NCBI GenBank assembly: GCA_012064415.1
Contig: SSNU01000160.1
Coordinates: 62,001-126,000, forward strand
Source of the DNA: Gyrodactylus bullatarudis
Lineage: Eukaryota; Platyhelminthes; Monogenea; Gyrodactylidea; Gyrodactylidae
Length of the DNA: 64,000 nucleotides
Reading direction: 5' to 3'
Shown piece after piece: positions 35,290 to 46,956 of this stretch (positions are counted from its first letter, which is position 1; the number at the start of each line of letters is the position of its first letter). The translations under genes and the position numbers were made by a program. The notes beneath the pieces were generated by a model. The model worked only from the letters and a program-made list of their open reading frames with translations, searched no databases and was not told the DNA's origin.

Positions 35290-36900
35290 ATTACATATAA
35301 AAACTAAATCTGGCTTAATATCTATCTATATCTTTTGAAAAATCAACTTATGCGGAGTTTAAAAACTAATTTATACATCAAATAATTAAAATTATAATCT
35401 CATAATTGAAAACTATTGAATATTTTAAGAATCAATGGGGAAATTGTCTAAGAGTAAAACCAAGAACAAGAATTAATTGATTGATGGTTAAATTCATGTT
35501 TTTGAAGTAATAAAATAGATACTCGGATTGGTTCAATGTTTGAATATTTTTTCTATATTTTGTAGATAAAAGAGGTATTATTTCGAGCTAACTTAAATGA
35601 TCTGAATCAATCTCATCATTTGTTAGTAACCAAACATAGCTACGCTTCGTTTGTGTATTTTCATGATTCATAAGTTATGAATCATAACACTTCCAACACA
35701 GCTACATCTGATATTTTTGTTCAAGGATAATTTTGATTAAAAGACTACGACGAAAGACATCAATTGATTTGTGAAATTTGAAGTCTTTTCAATTAGACCA
35801 GCATTCTCAATAAAATGCTTCCTGATAATTCAATTAATAAAATTCTTTTTATAAATTGATTAATGTTTATTATAAATCATATGTCTACTTTAAAGTATAT
35901 TGATTAAATAGAACAATAGGAAAAAGAACGCACTGCACAAATTACATTTTCTCGAACTTAGAGCTCAAAATTCTTATTGATCTAGTATCAAAATTAGGCA
36001 AGAAAAGTTAATTTGCTAAATGAGGTCTGATTATCAACTTCAGTATCGAGAAGGAGTCGAATTTAGATATCTAGATCTATTTTACTGCTTGAAAACTTCC
36101 AGATCCTTCAAACTGAGCGTTTCTTCCAAATTTTATGGTAATAATCGGGTTCCTTGTCTAATTCCGAAGCTTTAAGTTCGAAAAATTCTAGAAATATTTT
36201 TCTTTGATTGATAAAAGTTGCTGAGAATTACAGTCAGTTGCGAAACTCATTGGAAACTGCGATAAAATTTTCTATCAGTTTTAAATTTTTGTAAAAGTTA
36301 AATATTCTCAATTTCACATTTACTAGCTTTATATTAAAATGCCAATATAAACTACGAGTTACTATCCTAATCTCCTTGTCCAGTAGTTTTTTTTATTTCC
36401 GAAAAATTGAACAATGATCTCCTCAATGAGAAGTATTCAAGTCTGACAGTTTTCTATGAATCATTTATATTAATATTCCAAGATAAATTCCTGGATTTTG
36501 GGAATGAATTCTTATGTATAATTTATAATTTTTCTCTTATCTCATAATGATTCGATCTTGATATTCGGTCTACAATATTCTTTTATTTTTTATTATTTAA
36601 ATCTATACATCCGGATTATAAGCTTACGAACTAACAATCAATGAGCTTAAATATATGTGAATTGCTTTTTTCTCAACTCACTTAATTCTGGTCGCGAAAT
36701 AGATTTATGTTGATTTTATCTTCTTTAATTGGAAAAGTAGAAAAAGGATATATTAACACCAAATTTACATTTCTCAAAGGTTCATCAGTAGTGTCTCTTT
36801 GATAATGATAAAAGTTAAAAGATGAATGAAAATAATAATTTACAAATTATAATTATGAAAGAAATAGTAAAAGTTGAAGAAAATTAGAATAAATATAAGC
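35290..36900. other. Intergenic, no gene seen
   Basis: About 1.6 kb of AT-rich sequence upstream of paralog C with scattered stops in all frames. No matched repeat and no splice-flanked exon found. Confidence 0.5.
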
Positions 36901-36904
36901 TGAA

Positions 36905-37858
36905 ATTTTCAGCCTGAAAAACACCAAAACTCTCCAATAAATAGCAACAGTGGAGAGAAAAGTGAAAAAGCTTACATAGGCCAAGGTAGTTGAAGGTTAT
37001 AAGAATAATTCTTTTGAACACATAAGTCTGGTTTATATAGATTTATGAAGAATTTCTCCTTCACCCAAACGTCTGTACTGTCATCACTCGGGTTTTTGTA
37101 TAAAATTGAAAAATTTGAATTTGAAGCCTCATGCCCTTCCTGTCTAAGATGCCTAGTTATCGCTGTATCTTTCTTAAGGTGATCGTTCCCTCTAGTTGAC
37201 AACTTTCTGATTGGGCGTCCTATATAAGAAGATCCGCAGTCACATTGAAATTTATAAATCAATAGAGTCTTCTCTTCAAGTCTCAGTAAATCTTTCTGAA
37301 TCAAATTGAACAATCTCTGAGTTTTAAATACAATTTTCAATTGTATTTTGTTATAATGTTAATCGATGAGACTTGTCAACTTTCTCCTTAAATCATTACT
37401 AAAACCATCTCCTTTGAAATTAAGTTTCATGAAAATTGTGGTCTTCTCAACTTCATCTATGTTTTCAACGACAATTCTATCGACTGGTAAGTTGATAGAT
37501 TTGTCCAAAAATTTATTGGGATACCCATTTTCCATCAAACACAACTTCAAATTCTCTATTTCCTTAGGAATTTCCTCTGGATTCGCTATCCTTCTTATTC
37601 TCTTACTCAATCCAATTACAAGACCAACTTTATGTGAAATAGGACTAAAACTAGCAAAATGCAGATATTTGCCATTGTCCGTCTTTTTCTTGAAGATGTT
37701 TCCTTGAATTGAGCCGTCATCTTTTCTAGTTTAACGTCTAAGAAACTCAGAAAATCATTATTATTTCATCCCAATATTAAATTTACTATGGAAAAAGAAT
37801 CTAATGATTTTCTGAGTTTCTTAGACGTTAAACTAACTAGAAAAGATGATGGCTCAAT
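36905..37858 (-). mobile_element. Penelope-like element (copy d), RT end plus GIY-YIG, inverted 5' junction
   Basis: The minus strand reads an RT C-terminal region (NNDFLSFLDVKL, GKYLHFASFSPISHK, then SKRIRRIANPEEIPKEIEN), a linker ([18 protein letters not shown]), and a GIY-YIG-type domain ([20 protein letters not shown]) ending QLPWPM at 36972. One stop near 37358 splits the two open parts. The 5' side is an inverted duplication: 37712-37757 and its inverse at about 37802-37850. The outer arm runs straight into a pogo/Tigger relic. 5'-truncated and inactive. Confidence 0.8.
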
Positions 37859-37859
37859 T

Positions 37860-38932
37860 CAAAGATTCCCATGATGAATGTGTACCAGAAGATTGTCTTG
37901 TGAAATGGATTGCTGACAAGCGAAAAATCAATAAGTTTGTGAATGAGAACAAAGGCCATATCAAGTACCACAGAGTTCCGAATCTTAAATATGGCTACCT
38001 CAATGACACAGCAATTGAAATGATTGAATCTTGGAGGAAACAAAAACTGCCAATAAGAATTTGTGACGTGAAATCAGAGCTGAGATTGATTTCTAATTTT
38101 TTCGACTTTGGTTTTTCAGTAAGCAATGGTTGGGCTCAGAGTTTCCAAACAAGACACAGCTTTTCACTCTACAAAATGTACGGCGAAGGTGGAGACATCG
38201 ATTGACTGGTTGTTGAAAATTGGATACTCGATAACTCAAGTATTCTGCTTTCTTATGAGATGAAGGATATTTTCAACGTAGATGAGACTTCCATGTTTTT
38301 TCAAGATAGAGGTCGACTCACTTTGGATTTAAGTTCACAAAGATGTCGTGGAACTAAGCATTCCAAGAATAGGCTAACAGTTGTTGCTTGTTGTAACATG
38401 GTGGGAGACATATATCCTCCACTTTTAATAGGTAAATTTCATTAAAATTTTTATTTAATCAAACTCAAACTATAAATTTTAAGGACACTCTAAGAAACCT
38501 AGATGTTTCAAAAATCAGATTCCTGAACACTACAGAGGCAACTCAACAGCATAGAACAATGCAGGACTCTTTCAAGAATGGCTGGACAATTTTGGAAACG
38601 CTTTTCATGGGAGAAATATTCTTCTACTTTTGGATAATGTAGCGTTTCATTGAGTTCCTAATGCACCTCCTAACATAAGGCTCCTCTTCCTGCCTCCAAA
38701 TGCAACCTCAGTCTGCCAACCCTTGGATCGAGGCATTATTTGAAGCTTTAAATCCAAGGTTGTTAAAGAAATTAAGAGTAAAACATACGCTCCAGATATA
38801 AGAGGTGCTTTTAATATGATCCAGCGAGCATTCGAATCAGTTTCTAAAGCAACTATTACAAATTGCTCTAAGGTGTCTAAAATTTGGAATACAAATCAAA
38901 TTCCTCGTTATGACATGAACAATACAATTTAA
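37860..38932 (+). pseudogene. Dead pogo/Tigger transposase (CENP-B HTH plus DDE)
   Basis: The CENP-B-type HTH region reads FSVSNGWAQSFQTRHSF. The DDE domain reads IFNVDETSMFFQ and RLTVVACCNMVGDIYPPLLIG, then across a roughly 50-nt intron (donor GTAAAT near 38433, acceptor TTTTAAG near 38484) HSKKPRCF, LLLDNVAFH and LFLPPNATSVCQPLDRGII, which are signature motifs of Tigger. In-frame stops lie after GGDID (38203), in GNSTA*NN, after VAFH and after GII. The N terminus is replaced by the Penelope inverted arm. No TIRs found. Inactive. Confidence 0.88.
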
Positions 38933-38934
38933 TT

Positions 38935-40680
38935 AATTTAAATCTTCTTATTCTTATATTTTTCTAAAATTATTCAACATCTGTTTGTTAGCCTACATAC
39001 ATCGATGACTCGTTTGTTTGTTTTGGGGATGAGACAAACCCTCAAACGTTTTAGGAGTTTGGAAAGAAAATTAGTTTTTTGAATCTTAAAATAAATTTCT
39101 TGAGATCTTTGAAGTTAACTCGCGGGAAAACCATGATTGAGAGATTATTAAAATACTAGACTGATCGAATCAGCGAAAAAAGGTCTTTCGTATGGTATTA
39201 ATTTCAATAAAATTTAATTTTTTGAGCATTTTCAGTTAAAAATTATGACTTTAAAGTAGTCTGAGGATTCTTTTTTGGATTTTGAAAAGGGGCAGAGAGG
39301 AGGGTACACTTTTGTACATCTACTACACAGGTCAGCCTGTATCTGCAAATGGGAAGGTCCAAGTCACCAATTTTGCAAATACCCCTAACTAAAAAAGACA
39401 TTTCTAAAGCTATATTTCAACAAAAAAACTCAGTTTTTGAACCTCAAAATAAAATAATTTGTTAAAATCACTAGGAATCTTCACTAATTCCAGAATTTTT
39501 ATTGAAAGTTTATTACACAAAACTTCCTAAAAAATGTATGTGAGTTAAACCGGACGATAAGGACTATTTTTGCTTGATTACTCATGAGTAGAACTATGAA
39601 ATATATATATTTAAGAAAATAACTGACATTTTTTTGGTCATAAACAAGTATTTGAAAATTTACGTGAATTATTTATACAGAATAAACAGGTTATTTTTCA
39701 TCACTTTGAGCCGAAATTTTAGCATTGACTTATTCTTTTTTTATAATATATTGTCATGCCAATTTTATTTCAATTTGCTTCAGCCAGAACAAAGTTAATT
39801 TATTTTTGTTCAATCATCATGAAATTATCACCATTCGATATAGAATAAAAAATTATCTTAAATTTAAGGCTAAAATATTGATTCATCTGAGATATTTAAA
39901 GGTTCAAAGACGAGACCGATTTTGTAAAAAGTTTTAGACTCAAGCCGGCTTTTTAATATTTACATTCATGTTGGATGACGTCATCTATGTGAAGTCTTTC
40001 AACAAAAAAAACTTCTAGAGATTCCCTTTTTTGGAAATCACACATCATTCCTATTGGCTTTTCGTTATCTGATCTCAAACAGGTTCAAAAGTTGAATTTT
40101 TCAAGTGTGATTTTTTACAAATTTTTTTCATTTTCAATTTCAAATGTCTAATTATGAATTAAGCTTGCTTCAAAATCAAAAAAATAATACTTTCATTTTA
40201 CACAACGAACTAACTCAGTGGTTGAAGAAAAACAAAAGTAGATCAAGAAAATATAAAAATTAACTAGTCAAAACGAATCGATTCAAAGAAATCTAAAACT
40301 CACATGAGCATTCAAGAATATCCGAAAGATCCAAATGACCAAACTTATCTTCTTGGTTATGAAAATGCGTTTAACATTAGTAGTCTAGTGTCTTATGAGA
40401 CTTTTATTTACACGAGCTATGACTGACCAAAGACAGGGTTTTTTTATTTAGCGTCAATTGAAAAAGATGAACCTACACATGCCATATCGATCAAAAAATT
40501 AACAGGAAAACATTTATGGTTTTTGCGAAAATTAATTTATAAAATTTGGGAAAACTGAAATTTTTGGAATTTTCGTTTTTTCCAATTATTTCAGAATTTA
40601 TTGATAATTTTTCAGAGAACAGATTCGAAATTTTACGCTAGAATTTATTTAATTCTTTAGACCTCAATTTTAATTTTTCA
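38935..40680. other. Intergenic, no gene seen
   Basis: AT-rich sequence after the Tigger relic. A plus-strand open stretch at 39725-39937 has low-complexity composition and no splice context, so I treat it as chance. Confidence 0.5.
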
Positions 40681-40683
40681 TGA

Positions 40684-40869
40684 CTACCAGTGTTGTATGT
40701 TGCCTTGATATTGTTTTTTTACCTCTTCTTTCACACTAACTATGGGATAGCTCATAATTTGATTATTAACTACAGCTGACTTCTTGGATTGTTCAATGAT
40801 CAACAACTCTAAATTAGTTGCAGGTGCTAGACTCTGCTCTTGTGAATTTTGCTTATCGACTACAGCCAA
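40684..40869 (-). CDS. Small open frame related to the one at 63725-63970
   Basis: A 61-codon frame containing KKSAVVNNQIMSYPIVSVKE. This aligns with EKSTIVDNQIISQPVIISFK in the frame at 63725-63970 on the same strand, and a weaker internal echo (LAVVDKQNS) precedes it. A GTAAAA donor-like site follows VKEE. There is no ATG in a good context upstream, and a 25-bp-arm hairpin lies just upstream. Probably an exon of a gene or a transposon-borne sequence present twice in the window. Function unknown. Confidence 0.3.
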   Translation of the reverse strand: MAVVDKQNSQEQSLAPATNLELLIIEQSKKSAVVNNQIMSYPIVSVKEEVKKQYQGNIQHW

Positions 40870-40883
40870 CTTCTCTGAGGTTT

Positions 40884-40955
40884 TTATCAGGGGTTTTGGT
40901 AACGAGGGTTTTAAAGACTTGAGTATTTATCCCTCGTCACCAAAACCCCTGATAA
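40884..40955. repeat. Hairpin with 25-bp arms
   Basis: TTATCAGGGGTTTTGGTAAC... (40884-40908) pairs with 40931-40955 with one mismatch around a 22-nt loop. Stable for such AT-rich DNA. Could be an old element end or a structured RNA. Confidence 0.7.
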
Positions 40956-41029
40956 GAAATTAATTAAGTATCTGAAGTACTTAAAAACAAAAAATACATA
41001 ACACTGAGGTTTCAATTTTGTTTTCACCT

Positions 41030-41108
41030 GAGCATTAGGTCGAACTGAATTTGAAGGACTGCTGGTTTGGGAATTTTTTCGATCTTGGCCGATTGTTTAC
41101 CTCTGATG
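41030..41108 (-). other. Candidate exon, unknown gene
   Basis: The minus strand has the acceptor TTTGCATTATAG, 31 open codons of basic, protein-like sequence (QKRFIRGKQSAKIEKIPKPA and on), and the donor AG|GTGAAA. The phase does not join the frame at 40684-40869, so the gene model is unresolved. Confidence 0.3.
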
Positions 41109-41467
41109 AATCTTTTCTGCCTATAATGCAAAGTTAATCAATCAATTTTGCTAGTTTTTGAAGAAGAATGGTGCTCTAAGCCTCATTTTCGTCAGACTGA
41201 ATAATTTTGGATTCTTTAAAATTCTAACAATACCTCATTTTTTATATTATATTTTGTGAAATAAAAGAAACTACATAATAGTTCTTAACAATCTCACGCT
41301 ATAAAATTAGAAACATTTATAAAGTTAATCATTTTTTCCCATTCAAAAATATTTGATCTTGATTGTGTTTTTCCTGAAATTTAATACTTTTTTGATTATT
41401 TATTCTGATAATTTTTTTATAATCAGTTCTATTTTATTCTAGTATTCTCTTTCTTTTCCTCGCTATG

Positions 41468-41490
41468 ATTGGCCAGAGTAGTTTGTATAA
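41468..41490 (+). promoter_or_regulatory. Candidate promoter: inverted CCAAT and TATA-like box
   Basis: GATTGG at about 41468 and TATAAG at 41485-41490, with 60 bp to the ATG at 41551. The spacing suits a TATA promoter for the small gene that follows. Confidence 0.35.
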
Positions 41491-41550
41491 GTATGACAAA
41501 ATGTAACCAAAATATCCTCTGAACCAAATACAAGCAAAGAGGACGGAAGC

Positions 41551-42161
41551 ATGTTTCTCAAAGTAATCCATACATTTTTCTTTCTCTAGAGAACAACCCT
41601 GTTCCTGGTATTCATGGAGATGATCATAATATTCGGTAAATTAATTCAACTAAAATTTTAATTATTATAAAAATTTATATGATTCATAAAATTTTACACG
41701 GAGATAACTTTGAATAGGTTCAAAAGGGACTTATTTAGAATATTTTATTCAATGAAACCTTTTTTTATTTCCAATTCTAGGCCGACTTAATCGATATGGT
41801 AAGAATTTTCCTATTTAGTAAATTGAAGAAATATTGCCAAAATCGTTTGATTATAATCAAGATGCCCCAGTTCGTTTCAAGCGAGATCGTGAGTATTCTT
41901 TCCAAATTATTCTTTTAATTATCTCCTCTGAAAATGATAAATTCAAGACATTCCATTTCGATTCGTGGATGTTGCTGGTGGGGCTTTTAGGCTAAAGCGA
42001 AATCTTGATCGTGAGTTGTTGAAAATTTGTTTGTCCTTTTTCTTGAAAGACTAGTTTGTAAGATTTAAAAACGGTTGAATTTCTTGTTAATTAGAATGAA
42101 TGTTTTTTATACATTTTTGTCAGTTAAAAGTAGAGTCACTGGCAATCACTATTTCCCCTGA
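41551..42161 (+). CDS. Candidate secreted prepropeptide, six short exons
   Basis: Exons 41551-41562, 41590-41635, 41781-41798, 41829-41888, 41948-42010 and 42124-42161 keep phase (0,1,1,1,1) and give 78 residues. The start MFLKRTTLFLVFMEMIIIFG has the form of a signal peptide. The rest contains APVRFKRD, HIPFRF, VDVAGGAFRL and KRN: two dibasic KR sites bracket a 17-residue peptide, as in neuropeptide precursors. There is no amidation glycine before either KR. A TATA-like box lies upstream. Weak points: two of the introns would be only 27 and 30 nt, and the exon 4 acceptor is not the first AG. An alternative last exon after TTTCAG at 42305 is also in phase and ends in a TGA 12 codons on. No known peptide family is claimed. 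Confidence 0.38.
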
Positions 42162-42293
42162 GAGATTGCAAACAAATTTCGTCAAAAAACAAATATTTAC
42201 CAAATGAATGATGGCTTAGGTGTAAAATTTAATAATTTTGGACTATCATAAAATTAATTTTTTTTATTTAAATGAATGAAAAGAAAATTTCTT

Positions 42294-42560
42294 TTAACAT
42301 TTCAGAAATGGATTTGGATTCAATGCAGACAGGAATATCTTGAAAGCTCGCTTTGACGAAGGAAAAAATAAAGTTTTGAAATTAAATAAATTTGATGTGA
42401 TCCATGCAACCTTGTCGGTTATTTTTCGACTTTTGTTTTCTAGAAATATAAAAAAGGATATTTTGTTACATTGAAAATAGTAATTAGAAAGTATCTCAAC
42501 AAAGAAACATCTCTTAAAATCGTTTAAGAATATACGAAAAAAACCTTTTATCAAAGTTTA
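42294..42560 (+). other. Open coding-like stretch after a TTTCAG site
   Basis: A plus-strand frame after TTTCAG at 42305 is open for about 55 codons (NGFGFNADRNILKARFDEGK and on). It could be another exon of the small gene upstream in a different phase, or chance. Phase does not fit a direct join from the exon ending at 42010. Confidence 0.2.
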
Positions 42561-42825
42561 GAACGCATAAATTCCGTGAATAATTCACTTGCTAGAAATA
42601 TAATTGGCTTACCACAAATATATCCATTCTAGAATACAACCTTGAGATTCAATTTTCTAAAGATAATAATAGAATTCCATTTTAATATATAGATTTTTCG
42701 TACATATGCCAATCGATTAAATGTTGCACTCAAAATTGCCAAGTTATCATGTCGTAAATTGAAATTAATCCTGAAATTATTCCATGAAAAGCTAGTTAAT
42801 AAGTCTAATCCTGATCTAGATAAAA

Positions 42826-43035
42826 CTCTTTTGATAACCCTCCAACTTTCAAATCAATAAAAATTTTCAATACAAAGTTCGAAAAAATAGGATTTTGGCG
42901 CCAAATCGAGATTTGAAAAATGACCATATTTTTCATTAAAAAATAATTCTTTTCGGAAATATTTTCTTCAAATGTTCAAAGTGGGCAACATGAGTTGTAT
43001 TCCAAAAAATCTTCAACAAATTCGATTTAGCTTTC
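42826..43035. repeat. Degenerate M1 foldback arm
   Basis: Like 3590-3830: a TTTTGGCGCCAAATCGAGAT core, then ATCTTCAACAAATTCGATTT. Ends missing. Confidence 0.5.
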
Positions 43036-43252
43036 TATATATATTTTTTTTCAATTAACTTTATATATATGTTGCAGCTAATACGTAATGAATAGCTAAT
43101 TCATACTATAGTTCGTTTTAGCTAAGGATTGTTAGTTAAAATGTACTGAAAGGGCAAGGGAGAATACACCGCACATATCTTGTGTATGCTGAATAATTTC
43201 AGTACGTTTTAGCTAAAATATTCAAAGATAATTCTAACTGAAAAATTCATCA

Positions 43253-44485
43253 ATTTCTTCAACCCATAAATGTACTGAGTAATTCATTTAAATATTGGAA
43301 AATACTTCATTTGAAAGGGAATCTGGTAATCTCCCAGAATAAGCAGTGAAACCTCTAAATAAATATATCCAAATAAATGGTTTAAAAATAATCTAATAAT
43401 CTTTTGCATGAAAAAAAGATTCAAATAAAAGTCTCTATGTTTTTACAATTCCTGCTGGGATGGCATTTGAAATTACAAAGCAAATTTTTTTTCTAAAGCT
43501 AATTAATATGAAGATGGGAATTAATGGTTTTTTCAAAATTCTCAATTTTTTCGTCAAGAAATCGAATTTGATCAAGATTTTTTGGAATCTAGATCATGAG
43601 GCCCTCTTTTACGATACGGAGAAAAAAATTTTAGAAAAAACAATTTTTAAGGAAAAGACGGCAAATATGAAATCTTGAGTCGTGCCAAATTTCCATTTTT
43701 TTGAACTTTGAGTTAAAATTTTTTGTTGATTTCAATGTGAGAGAGTGATCAAAAGTTGAGTTTTTGGATCACGATTAGTCAAAGAAATAGATTATGACCA
43801 TAAAAATTTTGAAAAATTCGTAATTTTTCTGGGATCTTGAAATATCAAATTCCATCGACTTTCAAGTAGGGAAAATGATGAAAAATTCAAAATTTTATTT
43901 TGACATGAATATGGGGTGATTCTTAAAACCAGATTCAGCATATTTAATTTCTTTGACTAATAGTGATCCTAAGAATCAACTTTTGATCATTCTCTCAGAT
44001 TGAAATCAACAAAATTTTTCAACTCAAAGTTCAAAAATATGAGAATTTGGCGCTACTTCAAGATTTCAAATTGCCGTATTTTCTTTAAAAATTGTTTTTT
44101 TCTAAAATTTTTTTCTCCGTATCGTAAAAGAGGGCCTCATGATCTAGATTCCGAAAAATCTTGATCAAATTCGATTTCTTGATGAAAAAATTGAGAATTT
44201 TGTAAAAACGATAAATTCCCATCTTCATATTAACTAGGTGTACAAGTTAAATTTTGCGTATTGTCTGTTTTCTCTAGAAGATTTTCTAGTTTCACATGTC
44301 CATGTACAATTAAATCTCGTTAAACCTTGTATGTCTTGGACTGAGTATAGTGAGTATAGTATGATGATATAACTGCTTTCACTGCTTATTCTAAGATTTT
44401 ACCAGATCCCCTTTCAAATGAGGGGCGAACGAAGTATTTTCAAATATTTAGATGAATTACTCAGAGCATTTAAGGGTTGAAGAAA
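43253..44485. repeat. Outer inverted repeat enclosing an M1 element
   Basis: 43253-43355 (AATTTCTTCAACCC, GAGTAATTCAT, CAGAATAAGCAG) faces a diverged inverse copy at about 44380-44485. The younger M1 element sits between the arms, so it appears to have inserted into an older foldback element. Confidence 0.6.
43499..44280. repeat. M1 foldback element (740 bp) plus 42 bp of shared flank, copy 1
   Basis: Colinear with 46175-46956 at a constant offset of 2676 with no indel and perhaps one difference by eye. Arms of about 220 bp start CTAATTAATATGAAGATGGG and end CATATTAACTAG at 44238. Identity continues 42 bp past the right terminus, then stops. Confidence 0.9.
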
Positions 44486-44562
44486 TTAGAATAGAACTGT
44501 ATTTTAAACTTTTGACGATTCTAATTTTAGGACCTTGTAAAGGAGAAAGGATTGCATACGTT

Positions 44563-45443
44563 TCAGACATGCATCATGTCCATTAGAATATCTTGTTGTA
44601 GTAGCTGAAATTCAAAAAAATGTCTATCCGACTTTATATAGATTTAGTATTCTGGGAAAATTATCTCTTCCGTTTTTCAAATGGCTTGATAAAGCTTATC
44701 GAAAACTCACTGGTGAAGATTCATAAATTTCATTATCATCTATAAGATCTGCCGGTACACCGCAATGGTCCTTTTCAAAGCTGTCATTCATGTTCATACT
44801 TTGACTTGTCTTTTCTGAACTACGATTGACACTTGTTTTCATCTAAATTTAATACAATTTAATAATCATAAAAAAGTTCTTACATCGTTAGATTTTCCGT
44901 CTTTTTTCCGCATAATTATTTTATTCAATGATATTCCACTAAAAACTCATTCAAGATTTAAACTATTACGAGAATTCATTCATAAATGGAATTAGTTTTT
45001 TTAATTTTAATATTTTTTGCATTTTTAATTCATTCGTACCCATTTGATAGTTACTACACTTCAAATTTAACTCATACAGAAGCTAATCACTTTTACGACT
45101 GAAATTCAAATTCAATAGGGAAAATTTTTTGTTTTATAATTATAATTCTATTACAATGGAATCTGAAATCTTTTGCCGCCTCTTCTCGACGTTTCTGTAC
45201 AGAGAAAAGGATTCAGATTACAAGCGTCTCATAGACTCAAGAAGATAACAGCCAATCTAAGAACTTAAACGCATGCAAGTGGCTTTGGAAAAAGGTAATA
45301 TTACTCTTATTACAATGTTTATTATCATTGATCAAAATTATTTGTGAAAATCATGAATACTGTATGGATTTAAAACTTACCACAGTTAGATGAGAACTCT
45401 CTTTATTTTGACTGGCATTTTGCTTTGATTTTGTTGGCTTCAT
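44563..45443 (-). CDS. Small hydrophilic protein, three exons (78 residues)
   Basis: Exons 45443-45381, 44842-44711 and 44604-44563 are all phase 0, with donors GTAAGT and GTGAGT and acceptors AATTTAG and AATTTCAG. An acceptor TTATTTTCAG 16 bases before the ATG implies a 5'UTR intron. The product starts MKPTKSKQNASQNKESSHL, is rich in S, N, K and Q, and ends with an acidic stretch (DLIDDNEIYESSP) and LLQQDILMDMMHV. It has no signal peptide or TM segment. An alternative first exon ending MRKKDGKSND|GTAAGA lies at about 44917-44888. I do not recognise it; the short C-terminal helix could be a docking motif (inference). Confidence 0.5.
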
Positions 45444-45459
45444 TTTGCAGAGAAAACTC

Positions 45460-46168
45460 TGAAAATAAATTTCAAAAGGAATGAAATCGATAAATTTTCA
45501 ATAAATATTCTTTTTTATTAATACTTAAAGTCGCGGTGTTTTTTTCCCACGATCTATTCAAGTATGAGAAATCAGACTAAATTAATCGAATTTTGTTGAA
45601 ATAATTCACTCGTTATTTCTGATTATTTTATTAAATCCCTCATTTAGATTTTCACAAAAGCAAAAGACAAGTTGATATATTTTTATCTGAGTCCTAAAAT
45701 AAAGTGGATTTCCTAACCTAAGGAGTTTAATTTGAACCAAAATACTGAAAAATTCAAGGATTTTATAATTTCCACTTTTCAGATTGAGCTCAAATTTTCT
45801 TATTGATTTTGAAGATTTCTCTGAACTTCCTTGGCCATGTTCGAATTTATGTCTAAAATTGATCCAGAGTTTGGGTAAATCTTAGTTTTTGAATTTTCAA
45901 ATTTTTCAAAAATAACGGGGTTCAATTTATGAATTTAGTTTTTACTTAAATCTATTTCTATAATCTAATATTCTGAAATTAATTCTTGAATCAAAATTGA
46001 GATATTTATCAATGTTTAAACATTATATTTCTCAAATTTTATAATATTTTTCTTTAGATTATTGTGACCTTAAATTCTGCAACAACATGGTTTGATTTAT
46101 ATTTTACTAATATTCCCGATTCCTATTTTACTAGCTTTCAGACTCGATTTTTACATAAATATACCTAA
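45460..46168. other. No gene seen
   Basis: AT-rich spacer between the small minus-strand gene and the second M1 copy. Confidence 0.45.
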
Positions 46169-46174
46169 ATAAAG

Positions 46175-46956
46175 CTAGTTAATATGAAGATGGGAATTAA
46201 TGGTTTTTTCAAAATTCTCAATTTTTTCGTCAAGAAATCGAATTTGATCAAGATTTTTTGGAATCTAGATCATGAGGCCCTCTTTTACGATACGGAGAAA
46301 AAAATTTTAGAAAAAACAATTTTTAAGGAAAAGACGGCAAATATGAAATCTTGAGTCGTGCCAAATTTCCATTTTTTTGAACTTTGAGTTAAAATTTTTT
46401 GTTGATTTCAATGTGAGAGAGTGATCAAAAGTTGAGTTTTTGGATCACGATTAGTCAAAGAAATAGATTATGACCATAAAAATTTTGAAAAATTCGTAAT
46501 TTTTCTGGGATCTTGAAATATCAAATTCCATCGACTTTCAAGTAGGGAAAATGATGAAAAATTCAAAATTTTATTTTGACATGAATATGGGGTGATTCTT
46601 AAAACCAGATTCAGCATATTTAATTTCTTTGACTAATAGTGATCCTAAGAATCAACTTTTGATCATTCTCTCAGATTGAAATCAACAAAATTTTTCAACT
46701 CAAAGTTCAAAAATATGAGAATTTGGCGCTACTTCAAGATTTCAAATTGCCGTATTTTCTTTAAAAATTGTTTTTTTCTAAAATTTTTTTCTCCGTATCG
46801 TAAAAGAGGGCCTCATGATCTAGATTCCGAAAAATCTTGATCAAATTCGATTTCTTGATGAAAAAATTGAGAATTTTGTAAAAACGATAAATTCCCATCT
46901 TCATATTAACTAGGTGTACAAGTTAAATTTTGCGTATTGTCTGTTTTCTCTAGAAG
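46175..46956. repeat. M1 foldback element plus shared flank, copy 2
   Basis: See 43499-44280. The left flank (ATAAAGCTAGTTAATATG) departs from copy 1 just outside the element, while the right flank is shared for 42 bp. Confidence 0.9.

Noticed and set aside
42306..42325. NGFGFN, recalling orcokinin-type peptides
   Set aside because: It is in a frame that does not join the neighbouring exons and has no flanking dibasic sites in the right place.
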